From Sanguibacter gelidistatuariae (lineage in GTDB: Bacteria; Actinomycetota; Actinomycetes; Actinomycetales; Cellulomonadaceae): a stretch of 64,000 nucleotides of DNA. This document shows, in pieces, positions 8,386-17,200 of the stretch. The DNA lies in contig NZ_FMYH01000001.1 of assembly GCF_900096585.1 (NCBI RefSeq), forward strand, positions 248,001-312,000, read 5' to 3'. The notes under the pieces were generated by a model. The model made no database searches. It was not told the origin of the DNA and saw nothing but the letters and a program-made list of their open reading frames with translations. Numbering within the stretch: position 1 is the first letter of the stretch; each line of letters starts with the position of its first letter. The translations under genes were made by a program, and so were the position numbers.

Positions 8386-10122
8386 GTGGAGTCCAAGTGG
8401 TTCGCTGCGGCGACGAAGAGCAGCGTCATGGGTACGGCCGCCATGCAGTTCCCCTGGGAGTCCACCCCGCTGGGCCCCATGAGCACCTGGCCCGCGTCGC
8501 TGCGCCAGGCCGTCAAGCTCTGCTACAGCACCCGCTTCCCGGTGATGATCGCCTGGGGGCCAGAGCTGACGATGATCTACAACGACGCCTACCGCGACAT
8601 GCTCGGCACCGACAAGCGCCTCACCGCCCTGGGCGCCTCGGCCCGGTGCGTGTGGGAGGAGATCTGGGACGACCTCGAACCGCACTTCGACTCCGTCCTC
8701 ACCCACGGCCGCCCGACCTGGTCGGTCGACGCTCCCCTGATCATGAACCGCTCGTCCTTCGAGGAGGAGACGACGTTCACCTTCTCCTTCAGCCCGCTCT
8801 TCGATGACGCGGGCGAGGTCTCAGGCGTGCTCGACATCGCCATGGAGACGACCGAGCACGTGCTCGACCGTCGCCGGCTCAAGACGATCGACGCCCTGCA
8901 CATGGCCATGGCAGACCACCGCGGCGACGCGCAGTCCCTGGCCACCCTCGTCGTGGACGTGCTGGGCGAGAGCCCAGACCTCGCCCGGTGCGCCTTCTAC
9001 CTCTCGGCCGACTCCGGCCTGGTGCTCGCAGCGGCGAGCGACACCACTCTCGTCGACGACGTGGACCCCGAGACAGTCGCCCACGTCTTGTCCTCACGCG
9101 AGCACTCTGTCGTGAGCTCCATCCTCATCGCTCCCCTCGCCCGCCCGCACGACGACTCTGCCACGGGGGTGCTCGTGCTCGAGGCCAACCTGCGCCGTCC
9201 CTTCGACGCGGCCCAGCGTTCCTTCCTCATGGTCACCTCCGCCGCCGTCGGTGCCGCGCTCAGCGCGACCCTGGCCCAGCAGACTCGGGTCGACTACCTC
9301 CGCGCCCGCGCCGAGCTCTCTGAGCTGCGTGCACAACGCGTGCGTGAGTCCTCGATGACGCTGCAGAGGTCGATGCTGACCCCGCCGCCGGAGCCGAGCG
9401 ACCTGGAGATCGCCGTCCGGTACCAGCCCGCGGCCTCAGACCTGCAGATCGGCGGCGACTGGTACGACGCCTTCGAGACCACCGGTGGCGCCACCATGCT
9501 CGTCATCGGCGACGTGACCGGCCACGACCACCACGCGGCCGCGGCGATGGGCCAGCTGCGCGGGTTGATCCGCGCCATCGCTTTCGACACCGGTCTCAGC
9601 CCGGCGCGCGTCCTGGAGCGCACCGACCGGGCGATCGGCGGGCTCGAACTGGGTCCGTCGGTGACGGCTACCGTCGTGCTCGCGCGCATCGACCCCGCTG
9701 CTCCGGACGGCACCCGCCAGATCCAGTGGGCCAACGCCGGCCACCCGCCCCCCGTCGTCGTCCGCGGCGACGGTCAGGTCGAGCTGCTCCAGACCGCCAA
9801 CGACCTCCTGATGGGCATCACCACGGTCGACCGTGTTGACCATCGCACGACGCTCGGCGCGGGAGACACCCTCTTCCTCTACACCGACGGCCTCATCGAG
9901 CGACGAGGCCAGCCGATGCCAGTGAGCATGGATCTCCTCATCGACGCCCTGGCCGGCGGGCACCGTCTGACCCTGGACGCGCTGAGCGAGCACGTGCTGT
10001 CCCGGCTCGCTCCGGGTGCGGCAGACGACGACGTCGCGCTCGTGCTGCTGCGTCCCGCGCCGGGTGCCGCACTGCTCCAGGCCGCGGAGGCCGACGCTCT
10101 CTCAACCGCAGGCCAGTCCTGA
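8386..10122 (+). CDS. PAS-GAF-PP2C (SpoIIE/RsbU-type) serine phosphatase
   Basis: This 578-residue cytoplasmic regulator has a PAS-like domain at about residues 20-150 (FPWESTPLGPMSTWP, YNDAYRDMLG), a GAF domain at about 165-300, a short coiled linker (LRARAELSELRAQRVRESS), and a PPM phosphatase from about 340. Phosphatase metal-site motifs are present: GGDWYDAF, GDVTGHDHHAAAAMGQLR, WANAGHPPPVV, LFLYTDGLIERRG and DDDVALVLLR. Such proteins usually dephosphorylate an anti-anti-sigma factor, but no STAS or RsbW partner is in this window. GTG 8386 fits a leaderless start; ATG 8428 is an alternative. Confidence 0.9.
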   Translation: MESKWFAAATKSSVMGTAAMQFPWESTPLGPMSTWPASLRQAVKLCYSTRFPVMIAWGPELTMIYNDAYRDMLGTDKRLTALGASARCVWEEIWDDLEPHFDSVLTHGRPTWSVDAPLIMNRSSFEEETTFTFSFSPLFDDAGEVSGVLDIAMETTEHVLDRRRLKTIDALHMAMADHRGDAQSLATLVVDVLGESPDLARCAFYLSADSGLVLAAASDTTLVDDVDPETVAHVLSSREHSVVSSILIAPLARPHDDSATGVLVLEANLRRPFDAAQRSFLMVTSAAVGAALSATLAQQTRVDYLRARAELSELRAQRVRESSMTLQRSMLTPPPEPSDLEIAVRYQPAASDLQIGGDWYDAFETTGGATMLVIGDVTGHDHHAAAAMGQLRGLIRAIAFDTGLSPARVLERTDRAIGGLELGPSVTATVVLARIDPAAPDGTRQIQWANAGHPPPVVVRGDGQVELLQTANDLLMGITTVDRVDHRTTLGAGDTLFLYTDGLIERRGQPMPVSMDLLIDALAGGHRLTLDALSEHVLSRLAPGAADDDVALVLLRPAPGAALLQAAEADALSTAGQS

Positions 10123-11010
10123 GGTCAGCGCCGCCAGGTTCGCCCGCATGACCGTGAAGTAGTCAGCCGACGTGTCCGCGTGCCCCTCGAGCGGGTCGAG
10201 CACCGCAGCGCTGACGCCCAGGTCTTCGGCGAGCACGGTGGTCACCTTGGGACTGACCAGCACCTCGAAGTAGAGCGTGCGCACCCCGTCACGGACGACG
10301 ACGGCGCGCACCTCACGCAGCCGCGCGGGCGCCGGCTCGACGTCGGGATTGATGCCCGAGATGCCGACCTGGTGCAGATCGTAGCGCTGGGCGAGGTAGC
10401 CGAAGGCCTCGTGCGAGGTCACCAGGGTGGCGCCAGAGCACTGCGCGAGGCCCTCGGAGAACTCCGCGTCCAGCACGCCGAGCCGGCGCTCGAGGTCGTC
10501 GGCCCGCTGCGCGTACTCCGCGGCGTGCGCGGGGTCGATGGCGCTCAGCTCGTCGGCGATCTCGTGGCCGAGGGCCGCCATGCGCATGGGGTCGAGCCAG
10601 AAGTGCGGGTCGAGGCTGGTCGCCTCGATGCTCTCACCGTCGAGCTGGCTGGCGGCGTCGACCACGTGCTCGGGGCGGAGCTGGGCCACCGCCTCGTCGG
10701 TCGCGGCCTGCATACCGGACAGGACCACGACGAGGTCGGCCTCCCCGAGCGTGCGCACCGCCGCGGGGGACAGCTCGAGGTCGTGCGGCTCGGCTCCGGG
10801 CGGGGTGAGGTTGGAGACCGACACCCGGTCCCCGCCGATCTCCTGGGCGGCGAACTGGAGCGGGTAGAACGAGGCGAGCACGTCGATCCGGTCGGCCCCC
10901 GAGGGCTGCGGCGCACCTGAGCACGCGGCGAGCAGCGCGAGCGCGCCGACGAGCACGGTCGCCGTGAGGGACCGCCGGAGAGCACTGCGCGGGGCGTGGA
11001 GGTGAGACAT
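10102..11010 (-). CDS. aztC: Zinc ABC transporter substrate-binding lipoprotein (AztC/ZnuA family)
   Basis: This 302-residue cluster A-I metal-binding protein has a lipoprotein signal (ALALLAACSG). The metal ligands of the family are visible as histidines in AEPHDLELS, LDPHFWLD and VTSHEAFGYLA, with an acidic fourth ligand near the C-terminus. There is no long His-rich loop, which fits AztC and its dedicated chaperone AztD. The ATG at 11010 has GGAGAAGG upstream. It is 26 bases downstream of aztD, so the two form an operon; no membrane permease or ATPase gene is present here. The stop overlaps the converging phosphatase gene by 21 bases. Confidence 0.88.
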   Translation of the reverse strand: MSHLHAPRSALRRSLTATVLVGALALLAACSGAPQPSGADRIDVLASFYPLQFAAQEIGGDRVSVSNLTPPGAEPHDLELSPAAVRTLGEADLVVVLSGMQAATDEAVAQLRPEHVVDAASQLDGESIEATSLDPHFWLDPMRMAALGHEIADELSAIDPAHAAEYAQRADDLERRLGVLDAEFSEGLAQCSGATLVTSHEAFGYLAQRYDLHQVGISGINPDVEPAPARLREVRAVVVRDGVRTLYFEVLVSPKVTTVLAEDLGVSAAVLDPLEGHADTSADYFTVMRANLAALTSGLACG

Positions 11011-11036
11011 ATTCCTTCTCCGGTCGGCGGGACGGT

Positions 11037-12401
11037 TCAGTCCGTGTGCGGCTCGTCGCTCTCGTGGTCGTGGCCCTCGTGCTCGTCGGCGTGCTCGTCG
11101 GCGTCGTCGACGTCCGTGCGCACCACCCCTGCCTTGCCGGACACCCCGGTCAGCTCGTTGGGCGTGACGGTCAGCACGACGCTGTTCCACACCTCACCGG
11201 TCTCGATGTCCACGGCGTAGATCGTGCGAGTCGACGGGTCGGTGATGTACGCCGAGCCGTCGAGCACGGTGAGCGCTGGGCGGGCGACCTGCCACTCCTC
11301 GGGCTCCTCCCACGCGGCCATGACCGGGATGGACCGGGTGAGCGTCCCGGTCTCGGGGTCGATCACGTGCAGCTGACCGTCGGTCCCCAGGACGAGCGCC
11401 TCGCCGGCGTCGCCGCGCCCGAGGGAGCGGAAGGAGTAGCTCGACGGGAGGTCGACGAGGGTGAGCTCGGCGGTGCGGGTGTCGATGAGCGACACCCTGG
11501 TGGGCCGCTCGAGCTCGGCGTCGGCGTCGGACTTGTAGTCGCCGAGGACGATCGGGGACGCCTCGGAGCCGGCCTGGTTGCCGATCCGCCCGTAGGCGTC
11601 CGGGCTGGTCACCTTGGAGACGACCCAGTTGGCGTAGACGAGGGCACCGTCCTCACAGCCGATCACGACCGCCTCGTCGGCGGCGACAGCCTCACCGTGC
11701 ACACCCGGGCACTCGTCGCTGCTGGCGATCTCGACGTCCTCGAGGTCGAACACACGGATGCCGGTGCGGGCCTCGGCGGTGCCCTCGGAGACGATGAGGC
11801 GGCCGTCGGTCAGCTCGACAGCCACGCCGTGGTGCACGGACGGCGCCGTGTACGCACGCGTCGCCCGGTCGGCGTCGGCCACCTCGGCGGAGTGGAAGAC
11901 GACGACGTCGCCCGTCGCGTCGTCGAACAGGGTCGTGCGGCCCTCGTGCGCGACGACGTGCCCGGGCTTCTCGGCCTCGAAGCTCACCTGAGCGAGGCTC
12001 GGCTCAGCCGTGTAGTAGTGCGAGTGGTCGCCGTGCGGCTCGGCCCACGTGCCGGCGTCGAGCACCTGGAAGCCGCCGGAGGTCGAGACGAGGACCGAGC
12101 GGCCGTCGCCCGCGGCGTTGATCCGGTTGAAGCCGGCGAGGTCGATCGAGGAGACGGTCTCGAGGGTCGTGGCGTCGAGGACCTGCAGTCCGCCCTCGTA
12201 CGTGATGACCAGGCGCGGGGTGTCAGTGGCGGCCTCGGTGGCGGTCGTCTCCTCGTCCGTGGCGGGCGCGTCGTCGGCCGCGACGGTCGGCAGGGCCTCG
12301 TCGGCCGCCGACGAGCAACCGGCGAGCAGCACGAGCGGGAGAGCGAGGCCGAGCGCGACGGAGCGCAGACCGGTGGGGCGAGCGAAGGTGGTGAGAGTCA
12401 T
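11037..12401 (-). CDS. aztD: Zinc metallochaperone AztD-like lipoprotein (beta-propeller)
   Basis: This 454-residue protein has a lipobox (LPLVLLAGCSS) and repeated propeller-blade strands (LVITYEGGLQVLDATTL, VLVSTSGGFQVLDAGTW, VSLIDTRTAELTLVDL). The metal-site region HGDHSHYYTAEP matches the AztD family, which hands zinc to AztC outside the cytoplasm. A second His/Asp/Glu-rich tail closes the protein (DEHADEHEGHDHESDEPHTD). ATG 12401 is chosen because it places the signal peptide at the N-terminus; the frame stays open 28 codons further upstream. It is likely zinc-repressed, given the site at 12497. Confidence 0.88.
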   Translation of the reverse strand: MTLTTFARPTGLRSVALGLALPLVLLAGCSSAADEALPTVAADDAPATDEETTATEAATDTPRLVITYEGGLQVLDATTLETVSSIDLAGFNRINAAGDGRSVLVSTSGGFQVLDAGTWAEPHGDHSHYYTAEPSLAQVSFEAEKPGHVVAHEGRTTLFDDATGDVVVFHSAEVADADRATRAYTAPSVHHGVAVELTDGRLIVSEGTAEARTGIRVFDLEDVEIASSDECPGVHGEAVAADEAVVIGCEDGALVYANWVVSKVTSPDAYGRIGNQAGSEASPIVLGDYKSDADAELERPTRVSLIDTRTAELTLVDLPSSYSFRSLGRGDAGEALVLGTDGQLHVIDPETGTLTRSIPVMAAWEEPEEWQVARPALTVLDGSAYITDPSTRTIYAVDIETGEVWNSVVLTVTPNELTGVSGKAGVVRTDVDDADEHADEHEGHDHESDEPHTD

Positions 12402-12496
12402 TCGAGGGACGGGTGACCGTGCGCGGACGCAGCGGTCCCCTCTCCTTCCAGGTAGGTCGACGGGGAGCTCAAGAGCTGTCGTCACACTAACAGATA

Positions 12497-12515
12497 GTAG
12501 TAACCATTCTCATTA
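12497..12515. promoter_or_regulatory. Candidate Zur (zinc uptake regulator) box
   Basis: On the minus strand the sequence reads TAATGAGAATGGTTACTA. Its TGA-AAT-half resembles actinobacterial Zur sites (TGAnAATnATTnnCA), but the second half is degenerate. It lies about 100 bases before the aztD start, in the only AT-rich stretch of this region, where a zinc-regulated promoter is expected. Confidence 0.5.
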
Positions 12516-12545
12516 AGGGGCCAGCAAGGTCACCTGCAGAAACAG

Positions 12546-12586
12546 CTGTGCCCAGCCGAGGCGTCAACCACCTCGACCGGGCACAG
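12546..12586 (-). terminator. Stem-loop downstream of the aldo/keto reductase gene
   Basis: CTGTGCCC (12546-12553) pairs with GGGCACAG (12579-12586), with an inner CGAGG/CCTCG pair. It lies 39 bases beyond the reductase stop and there is no U-tract. Confidence 0.5.
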
Positions 12587-12624
12587 GTACTCACCTCAGG
12601 TCAGCGCACCTACGAGCGCCCACC

Positions 12625-13467
12625 TCAGCGGAACTGCGAGAACTCCGCGGTCGCCGGGTCGGACCCCAGGCTCTTCCCGGACTCCAGCCCGTCGATCAGC
12701 GCAACCTCGGCCGCGCTGAGCTCAAAGCCGAAGAGGTCGAGGTTGGCCGCGATCCGCTCGGGGTTGTTCGACTTCGGGATGACGATGGTGCCCTGCTGCA
12801 GGTGCCAGCGCAGCACCACCTGGGCCGTGGTCGCCCCGTGTGCGGCCGCGATGGCTGCCACGACGTCGGACTCGAGGTCCGCCCCGCGTCCGAGCGGGCT
12901 GTATGCCTCGATGGCCAGACCCGCGGCGCGCGACGCGGCGACGGTCGCGGCGTGCTGGAAGGTCGGGTGCACCTCGATCTGGTTGACGGCGGGGACCACC
13001 TCGGCGCTCTCCAGCAGCGTCGTCAGGTGCTCAGGCAGGAAGTTCGAGACGCCGATCGCGCGCACGGCGCCGTCGGCCAGGAGCTTCTCGAAGGCGCGCC
13101 ACGTCTCGACGTAGAGCCCGCGCGCGGGGGATGGCCAGTGGATGAGGTAGAGGTCGACGACGTCGAGGTCGAGGGCCGCGCGGCTCGCCTCGAAGGCCGC
13201 GAGCGTCGACTCGTAGCCCTGGTCGCCGTTGCGGAGCTTGGTCGTGACGAACACGTCCTCGCGGGCCAGCCCGGACGCCTTGATCGCGGCGCCGACACCG
13301 GCTTCGTTGTAGTAGCCGGCGGCGGTGTCGATGTGGCGGTAGCCCGCCTCGAAAGCCGACTCGACGACCCGCTGGGTGTCCTCCTCGGCGACCAAGAACG
13401 TCCCGAAGCCGACCTGGGGGATCGCAACGCCGTTGTTGAGGGTGATGGAGGGAATCTGGTGTGTCAT
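12625..13467 (-). CDS. Aldo/keto reductase (2,5-diketogluconate reductase-like)
   Basis: This 280-residue NADPH-dependent (alpha/beta)8 oxidoreductase shows the catalytic tetrad: Asp in RHIDTAAGYYNE, Tyr in the same motif, Lys in FVTTKLRN and His in YLIHWPSP. The cofactor-site text IPKSNNPERIAANLDLFGFEL is cut here to its recognisable core, IPKSNNPERI. ITLNNGVAIPQVGFGTF is the standard N-terminus. It is divergent from the acetyltransferase gene, with only 23 bases between the two starts, so their promoters must overlap. The substrate is unknown. Confidence 0.92.
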   Translation of the reverse strand: MTHQIPSITLNNGVAIPQVGFGTFLVAEEDTQRVVESAFEAGYRHIDTAAGYYNEAGVGAAIKASGLAREDVFVTTKLRNGDQGYESTLAAFEASRAALDLDVVDLYLIHWPSPARGLYVETWRAFEKLLADGAVRAIGVSNFLPEHLTTLLESAEVVPAVNQIEVHPTFQHAATVAASRAAGLAIEAYSPLGRGADLESDVVAAIAAAHGATTAQVVLRWHLQQGTIVIPKSNNPERIAANLDLFGFELSAAEVALIDGLESGKSLGSDPATAEFSQFR

Positions 13468-13490
13468 ACATCCACAGTAGATTGCTCAGT

Positions 13491-14183
13491 GTGACCTCAC
13501 CCCTTCCCGACGTCGACCAGTCCACCACCCGGACCCCCTCGCAGGCGTCCCCCTTCGCCATCCGTCCGGCGCGCACCGACGACCCCGCCGAGGTCGCCCG
13601 CCTGTACGAGATCTGCCTGCTCACCGGCAGCGACGGCGGTGACGCGACGGCCCGCACGACCGAGCCGCGCCTGCTCGGCGAGATCTACCTGGGCGCCTAC
13701 CTGCGCTTCGCCCCCGAGCTGGCCTTCGTCGTGGTCGACCCCGAGGCCGACGCCGACGACGCCGCGAGCGTCGTCGGCTACGTCATCGGCACCGCGGACA
13801 CCGCCGCCTTCGAGGCCACGCTCGACCGCGAGTGGTGGCCCGAGCTTCGCGCGCGCTATCCCCTGGGCACCTTCCCGGAGGGGTCCTACGACGCGAACCT
13901 CGTGGCGAACATCCACGGCGAGCACCACTCCGATCCGGCGACCCTCGACCGCTTCCCGGCGCACCTGCACATCGACCTGGTCCCCCGCGGGCAGGGCGGC
14001 GGCAACGGACGGCGGCTGCTCACGACGCTCTTCGACGCGCTGCGCGCCGCCGGCGCCCCGGGCGTGCACCTGGGTGTCTCCACGACGAACACCCAGGCCA
14101 CCGGCTTCTACGCGCACATCGGCTTTCAGAAGCTCTCCGACGACGGGGCGCTGCTCGGCCTCGTCCTGTCACCTCCGGCCTGA
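13491..14183 (+). CDS. GNAT-family N-acetyltransferase
   Basis: The 230-residue protein starts its domain at FAIRPARTDDPAEVARLYEICL. The acetyl-CoA-binding motif is PRGQGGGNGRRLL, followed by GVHLGVSTTNTQATGFYAHIGF. The central insertion (REWWPELRARYPLG, NLVANIHGEHHSDP) is like the GNAT group related to the C-terminal domain of eukaryotic O-GlcNAcase. The start is GTG 13491; it has no ribosome-binding site but has TAGATT at 13478-13483, seven bases ahead, so it may be leaderless. The substrate is unknown. Confidence 0.85.
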   Translation: MTSPLPDVDQSTTRTPSQASPFAIRPARTDDPAEVARLYEICLLTGSDGGDATARTTEPRLLGEIYLGAYLRFAPELAFVVVDPEADADDAASVVGYVIGTADTAAFEATLDREWWPELRARYPLGTFPEGSYDANLVANIHGEHHSDPATLDRFPAHLHIDLVPRGQGGGNGRRLLTTLFDALRAAGAPGVHLGVSTTNTQATGFYAHIGFQKLSDDGALLGLVLSPPA

Positions 14184-14235
14184 CCCACCTGCTTCACCCA
14201 CCTGTTTCACCCACCAGCTTCACCCACCTGTTTCA
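14184..14235. repeat. Four tandem 13-bp repeats between two genes
   Basis: The unit CCCACCTGYTTCA occurs four times head to tail (14184, 14197, 14210, 14223), with one copy reading CCCACCAGCTTCA. It begins directly after the acetyltransferase stop and ends about 50 bases before the nuclease-helicase start. It is probably replication slippage. Length 13 keeps no reading frame. Confidence 0.85.
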
Positions 14236-14284
14236 CCCGCGCCACCCCCTGCCTGACCCACCCCCGCCTGGCCCGGGAGGCCCC

Positions 14285-17200
14285 GTGTTCCTGCTCGACG
14301 ACGTCCTGATCTCCAGCGCGAGCGACCTCACCCTGGCCTCGACCTGTGAGTTCGCGCTGCTGCGCACCCTCGACCGCCGGCTCGGCCGGGCGGCCGGAGG
14401 ACCGGAGACGGCCGACTCCCCCGACGCCATGCTCGAGCGCACGGCCGAGCTGGGCCTGGCCCACGAGGCGCGGGTCCTGGCGGGCTACGTCGCCGAGTTC
14501 GGCCACCACACGCCGCCCCTGCCCGACGACGGCGCGCCCGTCGCGGAGCCCATCACCTCCGGCGACGCACCCGCAGGCGCGGACGGCGGAGCGCACGGCG
14601 TCGTGCATCTTGGGGGGAACTGGGAGACCGCAGCCGACCTGCGGGCCGCCCACGCCCAGACCGTGGCGTACCTGCGTGCCGGGGTCGACGTCGTCTCCCA
14701 GGGGACGCTCTTCGACGGGCGCTTCCTCGGCCGGCCGGACTTCCTCGTCCGCACCACCCCGACCGCGGAGACAGACGCGGAGACTGCCGTCGAGACGGCC
14801 CAGGTCACGGCCCAGGTCACCGCCCAGATCACCGTCGTCGACGCCAAGCTCGCCCGCCGCGCGAAGGTCACCGCGCTGCTCCAGCTCGCCGCCTACGCCG
14901 ACCAGCTGCTCGCCGCCGGGATCCCGGTCGCGCCCAAGCTGCGCCTCGTCCTAGGCGACGCGTCCTACTCCGAGCATGCGCTGAGCGACATCCTGCCGGT
15001 CTACCGCGAGCGCCGGGCCCGCCTCGAGACCCTCCTGGACACCCACCGCGCCGAGCCCGACGCGGTGACCTGGGACGACGAGCGCTACCTGGCCTGCGGA
15101 ACGTGCGCGGACTGCCGCCACGAGGTCACGGCCCGCCGCGACCCGCTGCTTGTCGCCGGCCTGACCATCGCCCAGCGCACCCGCCTGCGCGACGCCGGCC
15201 TCACCACGATCGACGCCCTCGCCACGAGCGCGGGTCCGGTCCCCGGGATCAGCGCCCGCACCCTCGCGGTGCTGCGCGAGCAGGCCGCGCTCCAGGTCGC
15301 CCAGGACACCCGTCCGTCGTTGCCGGACGGCCGCCCGGACGTACAGGCCGTCGTCTTCGCGACCGAGGCCCTCTCCGCGCTGCCCTCCCCGAACGCAGGC
15401 GACCTGTTCTTCGACTTCGAGGGCGACCCGCTGTGGGCCGAGCGCGGCTCGAGCGACTGGGGCCTGGAATACCTCTTCGGCCTGCACGACGCCGACTCCC
15501 CCGACGGCTCCCCGGGAGCGTTCCGCACGTTCTGGGCACACGACCGCGCCCAGGAGCGGGCGGCCCTGCTGGACTTCTTCGCCCTGGTCGGGGAACGGCG
15601 TCGGGCGTACCCCGCGATGCACGTATTCCACTACGCCCCCTACGAGGTGACGGCGCTGCGCCGGCTGGTGGGCCGCCACGGCGTCGGCGAGGAACAGCTC
15701 GACGACCTCCTGCGGGAGGGCGTGCTCGTCGACCTCTACGCGACCGTCCGCCAGAGCGTGCGCGTCTCCCAGCCCTCGTACTCGATCAAGAAGCTCGAGC
15801 CCCTGTACATGGGCGACGTCCGGCGCGACGAGGCCCTGGACAACGCGGCGGACTCGATCACCGAGTACGCCCGGGCGTGCGCGCTGCGCGAGGCCGGCGA
15901 TCCGGCCGCGGAGAAGGTCCTCGAGCTCATCGCGGACTACAACCGCTACGACTGCCTGTCCACCCTGCGCCTGCGGGACTGGCTGCTGGCCCGCGGCGCC
16001 GAGAACGGCGTCGAACCCCGGGAGCCGAGCGAGGCGGAGCCGGAGCACGACGACGAGCCGGTCGAGGCTGACCCGCTCTTCGATGCCCTCCTGGAGCTGG
16101 CCGGGCCGGCCGCGACCGCTGCCCACGCCGACCGATCCGACGACGACCAGGCGCTGCTCATGCTCGGCGCCGCCCTCGGCTACCACCGCCGCGAGGACAA
16201 GCCGTTCTGGTGGGAGCACTTCGACCGGCTGACCGCCCCCGCCGACGAGTGGTCCGCGACCCGCGACGTACTCGTCGCGGACGACGTGCGACTCAAGCGG
16301 GACTGGTACAAGGAGGGCTCCCAGCGGTCGTTGCGCCGCGAGGTCACCCTCATCGGGACGCTCGCGACCGGCAGCGCCCTGACCGCCGGGTCGAGCGTGT
16401 GGTGCATCTACGACGCGCCGCTGCCCGCCGGTCTCGAGGCGCCCGCGGGCGGCATCCGCCAGGTCAGCGGCAGCTCGACCGTGCTCTGGGTGGGCCTGGA
16501 CGGCGAGGGCCGGGACATGGTCGTCGTCGAGGAGGTCCTCAAGAAGGAGCTCGAGCCCTATGCCGAGCTGCCGATGGCGGTCGGCCCCGGCCGGCCCGTG
16601 CCGACCGGGCTCGTCGAGGGCGCGGTGCGTGAGCTCGCCCAGGTGGCGCTGCGCACCCTGCAGTCGCCGTCGGGGTCCTTCCCCGCCCAGTCCGCGCTCG
16701 ACCTGCTCCGCCGGATGCCGCCGCAGCTGCGCGCGGAGGACGGGGACGACTCCGACTTCGACGAGACCGACGGCCCCGCCGGCCTCCCTCCCGTGGGCTC
16801 GGGCAAGGGCGCCTACATCAGCGCGATCACCGCGGCCGTGCGGGCCCTCGACCGCTCCTATCTCGCCGTCCAGGGCCCGCCCGGGACCGGCAAGACCTTC
16901 GTCGGCGCACGGGTCATCGAGCGCCTCGTGCGCAGCGGCTGGCACGTCGGCGTCGTCGCGCCCTCGCACGCCGTCGTGGAGCACCTGCTCGACACGATCG
17001 TCGAGGCCGGCGTGCCCGGCTACCGCGTCGGCAAGAAGCCCGTGGACGACTCCCCGCACGCCTGGACGTCCATCCCGGACAAGAAGCAGGGCAAGTTCCT
17101 CGGTGAGCACCGCGAGCACGGCTGCGTGATCGGCGGCACGGCGTGGGACTTCACCAACGGCTCCAAGATCGGGCGGCGTTCCCTCGACCTGCTCGTCATC

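Noticed and set aside
12402-12485. Longer AztD starting at 12485
   Set aside because: It would bury the lipoprotein signal peptide 28 residues inside the protein.
14184-14235. CRISPR array
   Set aside because: Units are 13 bp, directly adjacent, without unique spacers and without cas genes.
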